Shown here piece by piece: positions 1 to 5,532 of a stretch of DNA of 15,917 bases (positions within the stretch are counted from its first letter, which is position 1; the number at the start of each line of letters is the position of its first letter). This stretch comes from Candidatus Martarchaeota archaeon (GTDB lineage: Archaea > Micrarchaeota > Micrarchaeia > Micrarchaeales > CABMGC01). The stretch is taken from positions 1-15,917 of the forward strand of contig JAMCSO010000037.1 of assembly GCA_023379075.1 (NCBI GenBank), given 5' to 3'. The translations under genes were made by a program, and so were the position numbers. The notes beneath the pieces were generated by a model. That model had not been told where the DNA came from. It did not search any database and was given only the letters and a program-made list of their open reading frames with translations.

Positions 1-106
1 TATTGTACTTTCATATCTGGATCTATTATTACGGTTCCTCTTCTCGCAGCGCCGCTCTCCTCGTTTAGGAAACCGTAATAATAGATCCAGATATGAAAGT
101 ACAATA
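1..106. repeat. Perfect 36-bp inverted repeat with 34-nt spacer at window edge
   Basis: Bases 1-36 are the exact reverse complement of bases 71-106, with bases 37-70 as spacer. The right arm is coding sequence: it holds the codons for the peroxiredoxin stretch TVIIDPDMKVQ. The left arm is therefore a second, inverted copy of the same codons. Homology to the peroxiredoxin family starts exactly at the inner edge of the right arm, so the junction cuts the gene. This is the pattern of a fold-back chimera from amplification or assembly, but a real inversion cannot be excluded from one window. Confidence 0.95.
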
Positions 107-290
107 TATAGCAATACACAACGATGCACTGGGTAAAGATGTGGAGCATATCTTTACCTCCTTTATGGGATTGAAATACATAAGAGAGACAAAGATGTCT
201 GAGGGGCATGTCTGCGCGATCCCAGCCAACTGGCGCCTTGGGAAGAAGGCTCTCGATATAGATATCGTGAACGACATAGGAAAACTCTGA
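72..290 (+). CDS. Peroxiredoxin (AhpC/Prx1-type, 2-Cys), C-terminal fragment
   Basis: The frame is open from base 69 to the TGA at 288-290. It reads TVIIDPDMKVQYIAIHND, then a helix ending in GLKYIRE, then HVCAIPANW. This matches the C-terminal third of AhpC/Prx1 peroxiredoxins: the FIIDP strand, the GR/GK-(x)-EI helix, and the resolving cysteine in the VCPANW motif, here with two extra residues. These enzymes reduce peroxides in the cytoplasm. The N-terminal thioredoxin fold and the peroxidatic cysteine are missing because the inverted repeat at the window start interrupts the gene. The ATG at 93 is internal to the family alignment and is probably not a real start. A hairpin terminator follows directly. 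Confidence 0.75.
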   Translation, partial: TVIIDPDMKVQYIAIHNDALGKDVEHIFTSFMGLKYIRETKMSEGHVCAIPANWRLGKKALDIDIVNDIGKL

Positions 291-291
291 C

Positions 292-327
292 GAGAAGGCG
301 CCACGGGCGCTCTCTCTTCTCTTTTTT
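292..327 (+). terminator. Hairpin plus T-run after peroxiredoxin
   Basis: GAGAAG and GCGCC (292-302) pair with GGCGC (306-310) and CTTCTC (316-321), leaving a 5-nt bulge, and a TTTTTTATTT tract follows. It begins 2 nt after the stop codon at 290. Factor-independent ends in archaea mostly rely on the T-run; the stem is an extra feature here. Confidence 0.55.
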
Positions 328-463
328 ATTTAATATCAAGAAATCTTTAACATTATCCACATGCATCTGAGAGCCCCACCCATGAATAGTGTGGATTTTA
401 CGCATGCATCGATAAAAGACATAAAAATGTGATGAATCTGCCTTCAAGATTAATTTAGTTGTA

Positions 464-472
464 TTATTAAAT
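464..472 (+). promoter_or_regulatory. TATA-like box for the DUF1059 gene
   Basis: TTATTAAAT lies about 33 nt before the ATG at 502, which would place transcription start about 5-10 nt before the start codon. No ribosome-binding site is visible, so the message is probably almost leaderless. Bases 331-463 hold nothing else that I can name. Confidence 0.4.
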
Positions 473-501
473 CCCATATTGATAGATTATGATGTGATAT
501 C

Positions 502-678
502 ATGGCAAAAAAATTTGCATGTAAGGATATTGGCATGTCTTGCGGATTCGAAGCCAAGGCTGAGAATGAGCAGAAGCTTATGGAGAAGATAGCTGCGCAT
601 GCTAAGAGCGCGCATAACATGGCTAAGATAGACACAAAGACCATGTCTGCAGTAAAGTCTGCGATCAAGGAAGCCTGA
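502..678 (+). CDS. DUF1059 family small protein
   Basis: The 58-residue product starts MAKKFACKDIGMSCGFEAKA and continues with a predicted amphipathic helix (about residues 21-40) ending in KSAHNM. The pattern FxCKDIGMxCGFEAxA with a helix ending in H-x-M is characteristic of the DUF1059 family: small single-domain proteins with conserved Cys and His that have been proposed to bind metal. Function is unknown. It is complete and of normal length for the family. It stands alone with its own TATA-like box, between the peroxiredoxin fragment and the flavin reductase, so a link to redox stress is only suggested by context. Confidence 0.8.
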   Translation: MAKKFACKDIGMSCGFEAKAENEQKLMEKIAAHAKSAHNMAKIDTKTMSAVKSAIKEA

Positions 679-795
679 TTAGTTGTTTAGGGATTTGCGG
701 CTCACAGCTTCTTTATTTATTATTTTCAGCATCTTTTCTGCTTTTGAAAATTTATTATCATTGTTAAGCATTGGAAGATACACAGGCCAAAATAC

Positions 796-1362
796 TTAGC
801 CTTTTTTGTGCTTCTTCACCAATGCATCCAATTCTTCCTGACTCATTCTCTGTGATGGGGCTACAAAATCAGTAACCTTCTTGTAAGATCCAGAGCTGAA
901 TATTATTGGAACTGCTTCTTTCCTGACTTCAGAGTGCACAACCTCGCCTATTATCATCATCTTGCTGCCTATGCTTTCATGACGTATTACCCTGCATTCC
1001 AGATTCAGTGCTGCTCCCTTTAGCATTGGCACATTTATCTCGTTTGCCTTGTAAAACTCTACGCCAAGTTCCTTTAGCATTGATATCTTGTTAATATCCT
1101 TGCCACTCCTGTTTCCAGATATGCTTGATATGCCATTGTGCTCTTCCGCAGCTATGTTTACTCCAAAGACCTTTGTCTCGAGTATATTCTCTGCTGTTGC
1201 AGAGTTCCCGCCAATGTTTATCATTACAAGCCATGGAGAATACGAGATCACATGAGTCCATTCGGCTGCCATTATGTTTTCTCCGTGTTTTCCTTTGCTT
1301 GTTATGAGGCCTATATTTGTTACAAATTTCTTAGCTTCGTCGCTTCCATATTTAAGGTCCAT
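796..1362 (-). CDS. Flavin reductase-like (FMN-binding split-barrel) protein
   Basis: The protein has 188 residues. The N-terminal half shows the family pattern: GLITSKGKHGENIMAAEW (18-35), a serine-proline turn HVISYSPW (37-44), and FGVNIA (66-71) after an ENILET motif. These are the positions that hold FMN in flavin reductase-like split barrels. Such proteins act as NAD(P)H:FMN oxidoreductases or as flavin-binding electron carriers; the substrate cannot be read from sequence. The C-terminal tail (172-188) is lysine-rich. GGTGAG lies about 5 nt before the ATG. A perfect palindrome in the upstream region suggests control by a dimeric regulator. About 117 nt separate its 3' end from the DUF1059 gene, ending in a T-rich tract usable as terminator by both. 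Confidence 0.82.
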   Translation of the reverse strand: MDLKYGSDEAKKFVTNIGLITSKGKHGENIMAAEWTHVISYSPWLVMINIGGNSATAENILETKVFGVNIAAEEHNGISSISGNRSGKDINKISMLKELGVEFYKANEINVPMLKGAALNLECRVIRHESIGSKMMIIGEVVHSEVRKEAVPIIFSSGSYKKVTDFVAPSQRMSQEELDALVKKHKKG

Positions 1363-1383
1363 TCTCTCACCATCGATAATTTA

Positions 1384-1404
1384 GGATAATCAACCTGATT
1401 ATCC
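1384..1404. promoter_or_regulatory. Palindromic operator-like site upstream of flavin reductase gene
   Basis: Two perfect 9-bp arms, GGATAATCA and TGATTATCC, are separated by 3 bp. The site lies between the flavin reductase start (1362) and a symmetric TATA-like AATATATT at 1408-1415, where a repressor would block initiation. The regulator is not identified. Confidence 0.6.
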
Positions 1405-1497
1405 AGTAATATATTGCAGTGAGGGTTTTTATTTATATAGGGCATCCTATATTTATCATTGATCCGTGTTATCGCATACGTCTTTCTGTGCTTCTAG

Positions 1498-1578
1498 AGA
1501 AGAGGATATTCGGAGTAGGAGGTTCTCGCATCAATCTTGTAATATTCATTATCTTCCGGATGAACACAATCCTCTTCT
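1498..1578. ncRNA. Candidate structured RNA between divergent genes
   Basis: AGAAGAGGAT (1498-1507) pairs fully with ATCCTCTTCT (1569-1578). The next 7 bases, ATTCGGA (1508-1514), pair with TCCGGAT (1555-1561) with one G-U, leaving a 7-nt bulge on the 3' side. A TATA-like CTATATTTAT (about 1447-1456) sits 40-50 nt before it. A second box, CTTATAAAT (1588-1596), follows and probably serves the next gene. No known RNA family is recognised: box H/ACA and box C/D signatures were not found. It could instead be part of a regulatory region. Confidence 0.3.
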
Positions 1579-1659
1579 GAGAGCCCGCTTATAAATGCAG
1601 CTAAACATTATTTTGCATCATCCATAAAAGAGTTGGCTGTGTTAGAAAATGGTGAGGTT

Positions 1660-2280
1660 ATGACAAAAATAGCGATACTTGGAACTGGAAGAGTTGGCAC
1701 TGCGATATGGAAGGGCATTAAAAAAGGATCAGATCAGGTAAAATTCGGATCCAGGAATCCTTCTCAGGCAAAGGTTGAGAAAGGTTCTGAGGTTATTGGC
1801 TTGGATGAAGCTGCAAAGTGGGCTGATGTCATAGTCTTGGCAGTCCCACATAAGGCAACAGAAAAGGTGATAAAAGGTGCAGGAGAAGCAAACTTCAAGA
1901 ATAAAGTAGTGATAGATGTAACGAATGCAATTAACGATAGAGGAGAGCTGGCTTTGGGATATAGCACATCTGGTGCAGAGGAGATACAAAAACTTATTCC
2001 TAATGCAAGAGTTGTCAAAGCATTCAACACAGTGTTTGCAGAGAATATGGAGAATGGTAAGATAAACAAGAATGCACTGACGCTCTTTGTTGCTTCTGAT
2101 GATAAGAAAGCTAAAGAAATGGTTATGGAGCTTGGGAGGACTATCGGATTCAGACCAGTAGACGCTGGGCCATTGAAATCTGCAAGATACCTTGAGCCTA
2201 TGGGAATGCTCTTAATAAACTTGGGCTACGGATCCAGCCTTGGAACAAAGATTGGCTTCTTGCTTGTTGATGAGAAGTAG
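1660..2280 (+). CDS. NADP-binding F420-dependent oxidoreductase-like protein (COG2085 type)
   Basis: The 206-residue product begins MTKIAILGTGRVGTA, a Rossmann GxGxxG motif at residues 8-13. GSRNPSQAK follows at the position where the phosphate of NADPH is bound in F420:NADP oxidoreductases. Later come VIDVTNAI, VVKAFNTVFAENM and the C-terminal block GFRPVDAGPLKSARYLEPMGMLLINLGYG, typical of COG2085. Family members move hydride between NADP and F420 or an unknown partner. Whether F420 is used here is not shown, and no F420 biosynthesis gene is in the window. The ATG at 1660 is chosen over an upstream TTG at 1633 because GGTGAG lies just before it and the Rossmann strand starts at once. Confidence 0.78.
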   Translation: MTKIAILGTGRVGTAIWKGIKKGSDQVKFGSRNPSQAKVEKGSEVIGLDEAAKWADVIVLAVPHKATEKVIKGAGEANFKNKVVIDVTNAINDRGELALGYSTSGAEEIQKLIPNARVVKAFNTVFAENMENGKINKNALTLFVASDDKKAKEMVMELGRTIGFRPVDAGPLKSARYLEPMGMLLINLGYGSSLGTKIGFLLVDEK

Positions 2281-2288
2281 GTATTCGT

Positions 2289-3362
2289 TTATCGTTCTTT
2301 ATTTAATGAGTTCATATCGATGACAAATCTGTACCTAACATCCCCTTTAACCACCCGTTCGTACGCCTCGTTCACTTTCTGTATTGGTATGACCTCTACT
2401 TCGCTTCCTATCTTTTTCTTTGCGCAGTAATCCAGCATCTCCTGTGTCTCCTTTATGCCGCCAAGGCCTGAACCGGCAAGCACGTGGTGTCCAGAGACAA
2501 TGGAGAATGCATTAATGCTTAAAGGCTCGCTTGGAAGGCCCACCAGAACAAGCTTCCCGTCCCTCTTCAAAAGATTTAGGAAGGAATTGATCTCGTGCTT
2601 TGATGATGCTGTATCTAGTATTAGATCGAACTTCCCAACATGATCCTTCATCGCCTTCCTGTCTGTAATCAATAAGGTGCTGCTTGCTCCGAATTTGAGC
2701 GCGTCATTAAGCTTGTCTCGAGATGTTGTCAATACAGTAACATCTGCGCCGAACGAGTGGGCAAGTTTGACTGCGATGTGCCCTAAACCGCCAAGGCCTA
2801 TTATGCCAATTTTCTGCCCAGGACCCACCTTCCAATACTTTAAAGGAGTATACGTTGTGGTGCCTGCACAAAGCAGCGGAGCTGTCGCAGCCAGATCAAG
2901 ACCAGATGGAATCTTCAGTGTGAATGCTTCATCAACAACTATGTTGCTAGAGTATCCGCCATACGTCTTTCCACCAATATGCTTTTCTTCGGAACCATAT
3001 GTCCATATTGGCCCTCCCATCTCACATGCATACTCTGCTCCTGCTTTGCAAGATTCGCACTTCCTGCATGAATCAACCATGCATCCGATCCCGACTATGT
3101 CGCCTGCTTTGAACCTGGTAACATCGCCACCGACTCTCTCTACTTTTCCAATTATCTCGTGACCTGGAACTATGGGAAATTCCCTATCGCCCCATTCAGA
3201 CCTTACCGTATGGATATCTGAATGGCATATGCCACAATATAATATCTTTACAAGAAGATCTTTTGTGCCAACTGGCCTGCGTTTAAAATCAAATGGCTTT
3301 AGTCCACTCTTTGAGTCATATGCTGCATAGCCTTTTGATAAGATCATATCAGATGAGTTCAT
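2289..3362 (-). CDS. Zinc-dependent alcohol dehydrogenase, NADP-type (CAD/YahK-like)
   Basis: The protein has 357 residues from the ATG at 3362, normal for medium-chain dehydrogenases. Catalytic zinc ligands are Cys46 (GICHSD), His68 (PGHE) and Cys165 (PLLCAG). Structural zinc ligands are Cys99, Cys102, Cys105 and Cys113. The cofactor loop GLGGLGH is at 189-195. The TTSRDK stretch after the second strand resembles the NADP-binding loop of the cinnamyl-alcohol dehydrogenase/YahK branch, which reduces aldehydes. It would interconvert alcohols and aldehydes in the cytoplasm. A longer frame exists upstream to 3425, but its extra 21 residues are not family-like and cover the promoter: a TATA-like box lies near 3392-3400, about 32 nt before this ATG. 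It is convergent with the oxidoreductase gene, 8 nt apart. Confidence 0.9.
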   Translation of the reverse strand: MNSSDMILSKGYAAYDSKSGLKPFDFKRRPVGTKDLLVKILYCGICHSDIHTVRSEWGDREFPIVPGHEIIGKVERVGGDVTRFKAGDIVGIGCMVDSCRKCESCKAGAEYACEMGGPIWTYGSEEKHIGGKTYGGYSSNIVVDEAFTLKIPSGLDLAATAPLLCAGTTTYTPLKYWKVGPGQKIGIIGLGGLGHIAVKLAHSFGADVTVLTTSRDKLNDALKFGASSTLLITDRKAMKDHVGKFDLILDTASSKHEINSFLNLLKRDGKLVLVGLPSEPLSINAFSIVSGHHVLAGSGLGGIKETQEMLDYCAKKKIGSEVEVIPIQKVNEAYERVVKGDVRYRFVIDMNSLNKER

Positions 3363-3480
3363 GATTATCAATAACAATAAACATGATATCTTAAAATAAG
3401 TTTTGCAAAAAGGTATTAAAAGCACTAAAAGAGGCGTTGTGTTGGCTCTCTCTAAGATAAATGTTCTGAATCAGAAGGAT

Positions 3481-3511
3481 CCTTGGCCGGGATTCGGACC
3501 TGGATCGCAGC
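3481..3511 (-). repeat. Degenerate copy of the tRNA-Asp 3' end (old attachment site)
   Basis: These 31 bases match the 3' portion of the intact tRNA-Asp (5394-5424) at 28 positions, covering the acceptor 3' strand, the T arm and the variable region. The three mismatches break the T stem and T loop (TTCGAAT becomes TCCGAAT), and there is no 5' half nearby, so this is not a functional tRNA. It is in the same orientation as the intact gene, as expected when an integrative element enters the 3' end of a tRNA and leaves a partial copy at its far end. Confidence 0.75.
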
Positions 3512-3520
3512 GTGTTTTGT

Positions 3521-3760
3521 ATGTGTCAGATTAAAGCTAACATAGCAAGGAGAGAACTTCTTAAACTGCACAGGTCAAACTTGAAAAGTTTCATATTGAA
3601 CATAAAAATAGACAATTCTGCGCAGCTTTGATCAACAGGTCAGTCTGCAGACCATGGCATATTCAAGATAGATATCAATGCTGAGGTAAGAGAGCTCTTC
3701 GCAGAACCGAAGATGAACATTTATAAGTTGATCCATTTTGCGCTTCTGAAGCAGAGCTAA
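3521..3760 (+). pseudogene. Decayed ORF of unknown origin with one internal TGA
   Basis: Starting at the ATG at 3521 the frame reads MCQIKANIARRELLKLHRS and so on, stops at a TGA (3629-3631), then continues open in the same frame through FKIDINAEVRELFAEPKMN to TAA (3758-3760). The composition on both sides looks protein-like (basic helix first, then an amphipathic helix), so a single gene broken by one stop is plausible. No family is recognised. Its place beside the tRNA fragment would fit a remnant of a mobile element gene. Chance open frame is the main alternative. Confidence 0.25.
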
Positions 3761-3829
3761 TCCAGAGAAGTCAGCTACATCTGCTTTAAATGAATCAACA
3801 CAGTAATGTCCAAGCGCGATAACTTCCTC

Positions 3830-4705
3830 TTACTTATTAGGGCCACCCCTATGCTTACCTGGAGAGCTGCCAGATGTTGCAGCATACCCTACACTGAAGC
3901 TTGATCCATCGCTGGTTAGATTTGACGTTACGGCAATCAGTTGTGTATTAGTATCAGCCATGTTTATCTTTATTGCATTGCCTACCGCACCAAATGGGAT
4001 GGTGTTTCCATTTATGGTAGCATAGCAAGTTCCAGGTATGTTTGTATAGTCTTGACCATAGTAAGCAACTCTGAAGTTGGCAAGAGTCGAAAGGCTTCCT
4101 CCCACCTCTGGTCTCTCTGCTATGCACTCAGCAGAAGAGAGACCTGCACCAGCTACTGTTGTGGTGTTGCTGTAGCTGTTTGGACCATCTGTGACTGTAG
4201 CTGTACAGAGGCCAGCCTGTGTGCACGATACAGTAACGTTTACTTTGTCACCAGGTAAAGGCTTCCAGTTCGCAGTTGTAAGAGGAGCAGGATAAAACTC
4301 AGTCCATGCTGAGTAATTGGGTATGCCCCCTTTGCATTCTACTAGGACTCCTGCCTGCTCGACTGTATTGTCATTATAGCCATCCAGTCCTGCCCAGAAT
4401 GCTGCGTACGTGGTGGCCTTCTTAGTGCATGAGACCGAAGGAACGGTGAATGATCCAGTTACTTTGGTTACATTGCCGTATGACCCTGTAACTGCATATC
4501 CTGCCCAATTCAAAGAGTCGTTGGTGTTCTTCACCTTAATATTTGGGTGAAAGACGACAGTATGTGAGTTTAATGCTGTTGCATATTGTGCCTGAGTAAC
4601 AGCAATGAGCGAGAAAGCCAGAAGTGAGAGCGCTGCAAAGGCAATCACAATCCCATATTTATGGCTACTCAAATCAAGGTACATAAGTAGTTGTTTTCTA
4701 TCCAT
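3830..4705 (-). CDS. Secreted G1 (eqolisin) glutamic peptidase
   Basis: The protein has 291 residues. Residues 18-40 form a single hydrophobic segment ending in TQAQ, consistent with a signal peptide or membrane anchor. The mature part shows the eqolisin order: NWAGY (66-70), FWAGLDG (103-109), then VEQAGV with the catalytic Gln117, YSAWTEFYP (131-139), and SAECIAERPE (191-200) with the catalytic Glu, most likely Glu197. The tryptophan usual in the SAEWIVE motif is a Cys here. Family members are acid endopeptidases active at low pH outside the cell, mostly known from fungi, with bacterial and archaeal homologues. GGGTG lies 6 nt before the ATG, and a TTTAAA box lies about 45 nt upstream. The gene sits between two tRNA-Asp-derived repeats, suggesting transfer. 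Confidence 0.85.
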   Translation of the reverse strand: MDRKQLLMYLDLSSHKYGIVIAFAALSLLAFSLIAVTQAQYATALNSHTVVFHPNIKVKNTNDSLNWAGYAVTGSYGNVTKVTGSFTVPSVSCTKKATTYAAFWAGLDGYNDNTVEQAGVLVECKGGIPNYSAWTEFYPAPLTTANWKPLPGDKVNVTVSCTQAGLCTATVTDGPNSYSNTTTVAGAGLSSAECIAERPEVGGSLSTLANFRVAYYGQDYTNIPGTCYATINGNTIPFGAVGNAIKINMADTNTQLIAVTSNLTSDGSSFSVGYAATSGSSPGKHRGGPNK

Positions 4706-4805
4706 TTCTACACCCGAAACTGAAGATATATGGATGATATACTTTAAATCCTTTTTGATGAACGTCCTAGAAGGCTCTTTTTCTAACCTTGTATTGTCTC
4801 ATCAG

Positions 4806-4821
4806 AAATAGACGCCTTGGC
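4806..4821 (-). repeat. Direct-repeat copy of the tRNA-Asp 3' terminus (att-like)
   Basis: AAATAGACGCCTTGGC is identical to 5385-5400, where it spans the last 8 transcribed bases of the acceptor side of tRNA-Asp, the discriminator and 7 bases downstream. The pair bounds the DUF4258/DUF2283 genes. In the minus-strand sense the order is tRNA, gene pair, repeat, as after site-specific integration at a tRNA 3' end. Confidence 0.7.
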
Positions 4822-4827
4822 AGGCTC

Positions 4828-4880
4828 TGCGAAAATATTCGCAAGCCCTTGTATAGGGATTATCCCTTATGATAATGTCC
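4828..4880 (-). terminator. Hairpins downstream of the DUF2283 gene
   Basis: TGCGAA-AATA-TTCGCA (4828-4843) forms a short perfect stem. AGGG-ATTAT-CCCT (4857-4869) forms a second. They lie just after the 3' end of the DUF4258/DUF2283 pair on the minus strand and may end that transcript, although no long T-run follows. A recombination-related role beside the att-like repeat is possible. Confidence 0.3.
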
Positions 4881-4890
4881 CTAGTTCAGG

Positions 4891-5100
4891 CTAAGAAATA
4901 GCTATTTGCACTCCCTTCTTCTTGATAGCCTCTACAACCTTGGCTACAGTTTTACTAGCATCCAGTATCTCTATCTCTATAGGCAAACCCTTCTTATTGT
5001 AGTGGGTTATAATATTCTCATTCTGTTCTCCAAAGTCGGGCTTTCCTCTGCCTAGTACCAACAAAAGAATATCCGTCTCCGGGTCGTACTTATATCTCAT
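4891..5100 (-). CDS. DUF2283 family protein, probable antitoxin partner
   Basis: The 69-residue product starts MRYKYDPETDILLLVLGR, the KYDPExDxLxL pattern of DUF2283, and ends in a lysine-rich helix (about 50-65). DUF2283 genes commonly follow a DUF4258 or RelE-like gene and are treated as antitoxin-like; direct function is not proven. The start at the ATG at 5100 matches family N-termini. A GTG at 5109 would add three residues. It overlaps the end of the DUF4258 gene by 11 nt, so the two are translationally linked. The toxin-first order is the reverse of the classical arrangement but usual for this pair. Confidence 0.75.
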   Translation of the reverse strand: MRYKYDPETDILLLVLGRGKPDFGEQNENIITHYNKKGLPIEIEILDASKTVAKVVEAIKKKGVQIAIS

Positions 5101-5332
5101 ATCTTCCACTTCTTGCCTTATATACAGTTATAACGATACTTTCTTTTATCCCTTTGCCTTTTTCTACTATTACTCTAAGTGTATGTCCATTAAGTTTCTT
5201 TTGGTAGATTATTCTATTGCCATATCCTTCCATTGTGCTTGTTGGATTTTCTACAGTTGATCTGACCAATTCATCAGAAACATTATACTTTCTCATGCGC
5301 TCTTTAGCATGAGAAGTTATCTCTATCACCAT
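5090..5332 (-). CDS. DUF4258 family protein, RelE-like putative toxin
   Basis: The 80-residue product begins MVIEITSHAKERMRKYNVS and contains GYGNRIIYQKKLNGHTLRVIVEK, then IVITVYKARSGRYEI. The S/T-x-H-A-x-x-R-M-x-x-R/K start and the LRVIVE...VITVY strands are typical of DUF4258, which shares a RelE-like fold proposed to act on RNA. A TATA-like TTTAAT (near 5359) lies about 27 nt upstream of the ATG, so the message is probably leaderless. The gene starts 60 nt after the 3' end of tRNA-Asp, as the first gene of the presumed insertion. Toxic activity is inferred from the family. Confidence 0.75.
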   Translation of the reverse strand: MVIEITSHAKERMRKYNVSDELVRSTVENPTSTMEGYGNRIIYQKKLNGHTLRVIVEKGKGIKESIVITVYKARSGRYEI

Positions 5333-5384
5333 GATTAGACATACTTGCTAAAGATTAAATTACTTCTGAGCCAAGAATTAAGCA

Positions 5385-5400
5385 AAATAGACGCCTTGGC
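5385..5400 (-). repeat. att-like direct repeat overlapping the tRNA-Asp 3' end
   Basis: This is the second copy of AAATAGACGCCTTGGC (see 4806-4821). It covers the acceptor 3' strand of tRNA-Asp from 5400 down to the discriminator at 5392 and 7 bases beyond. Confidence 0.7.
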
Positions 5401-5464
5401 CGGGATTCGAACCCGGGTCGCAGCCGTGACAGGGCCGCATGCTGGTCCACTACACTACCAAGGC
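5392..5464 (-). tRNA. tRNA-Asp (GTC)
   Basis: It is 73 nt long with acceptor pairs GCCTTGG/CCAAGGC and discriminator G (5392). The anticodon stem is CGGCC/GGCTG with loop CTGTCAC, so the anticodon GTC lies at 5430-5428. The T arm is CCGGG-TTCGAAT-CCCGG. The 3' CCA is not encoded. There is no intron. Two partial copies of its 3' end lie downstream at 4806-4821 and 3481-3511, marking it as a likely integration site. The gene lies about 68 nt after the kinase-like gene in the same direction. Confidence 0.95.
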
Positions 5465-5532
5465 AATTTATAAATAGCACTAATTATTTGTTAGCAATAA
5501 TATTAAACCTTTATATGGGTTCAGGAATCAAA

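Larger units (their letters stand above)
3363..3829. other. Intergenic stretch with ADH promoter, tRNA-Asp fragment and decayed ORF
   Basis: The 467 bases between the alcohol dehydrogenase and the G1 peptidase hold no intact gene. They contain the dehydrogenase promoter (to about 3405), a degenerate tRNA-Asp 3' fragment (3481-3511) and a frame broken by one TGA (3521-3760). A TTTATAAG TATA-like element is seen near 3719-3726 with no gene it obviously serves. Confidence 0.6.

Noticed and set aside
163..477. Open frame of 104 codons on the minus strand
   Set aside because: It runs across the peroxiredoxin end, the terminator and A/T-rich spacer, and has no family resemblance.
3481..3511. 3' half of a split (trans-spliced) tRNA-Asp
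   Set aside because: A complete tRNA-Asp lies at 5392-5464, and this copy has changes that break the T stem and T loop.
3629..3631. TGA read as a sense codon, since in-frame TGA occurs here and just before trmI (about 9951)
   Set aside because: TGA ends several clear genes in the window (peroxiredoxin, DUF1059, AAA ATPase, Spt5, trmI), so it is an ordinary stop.
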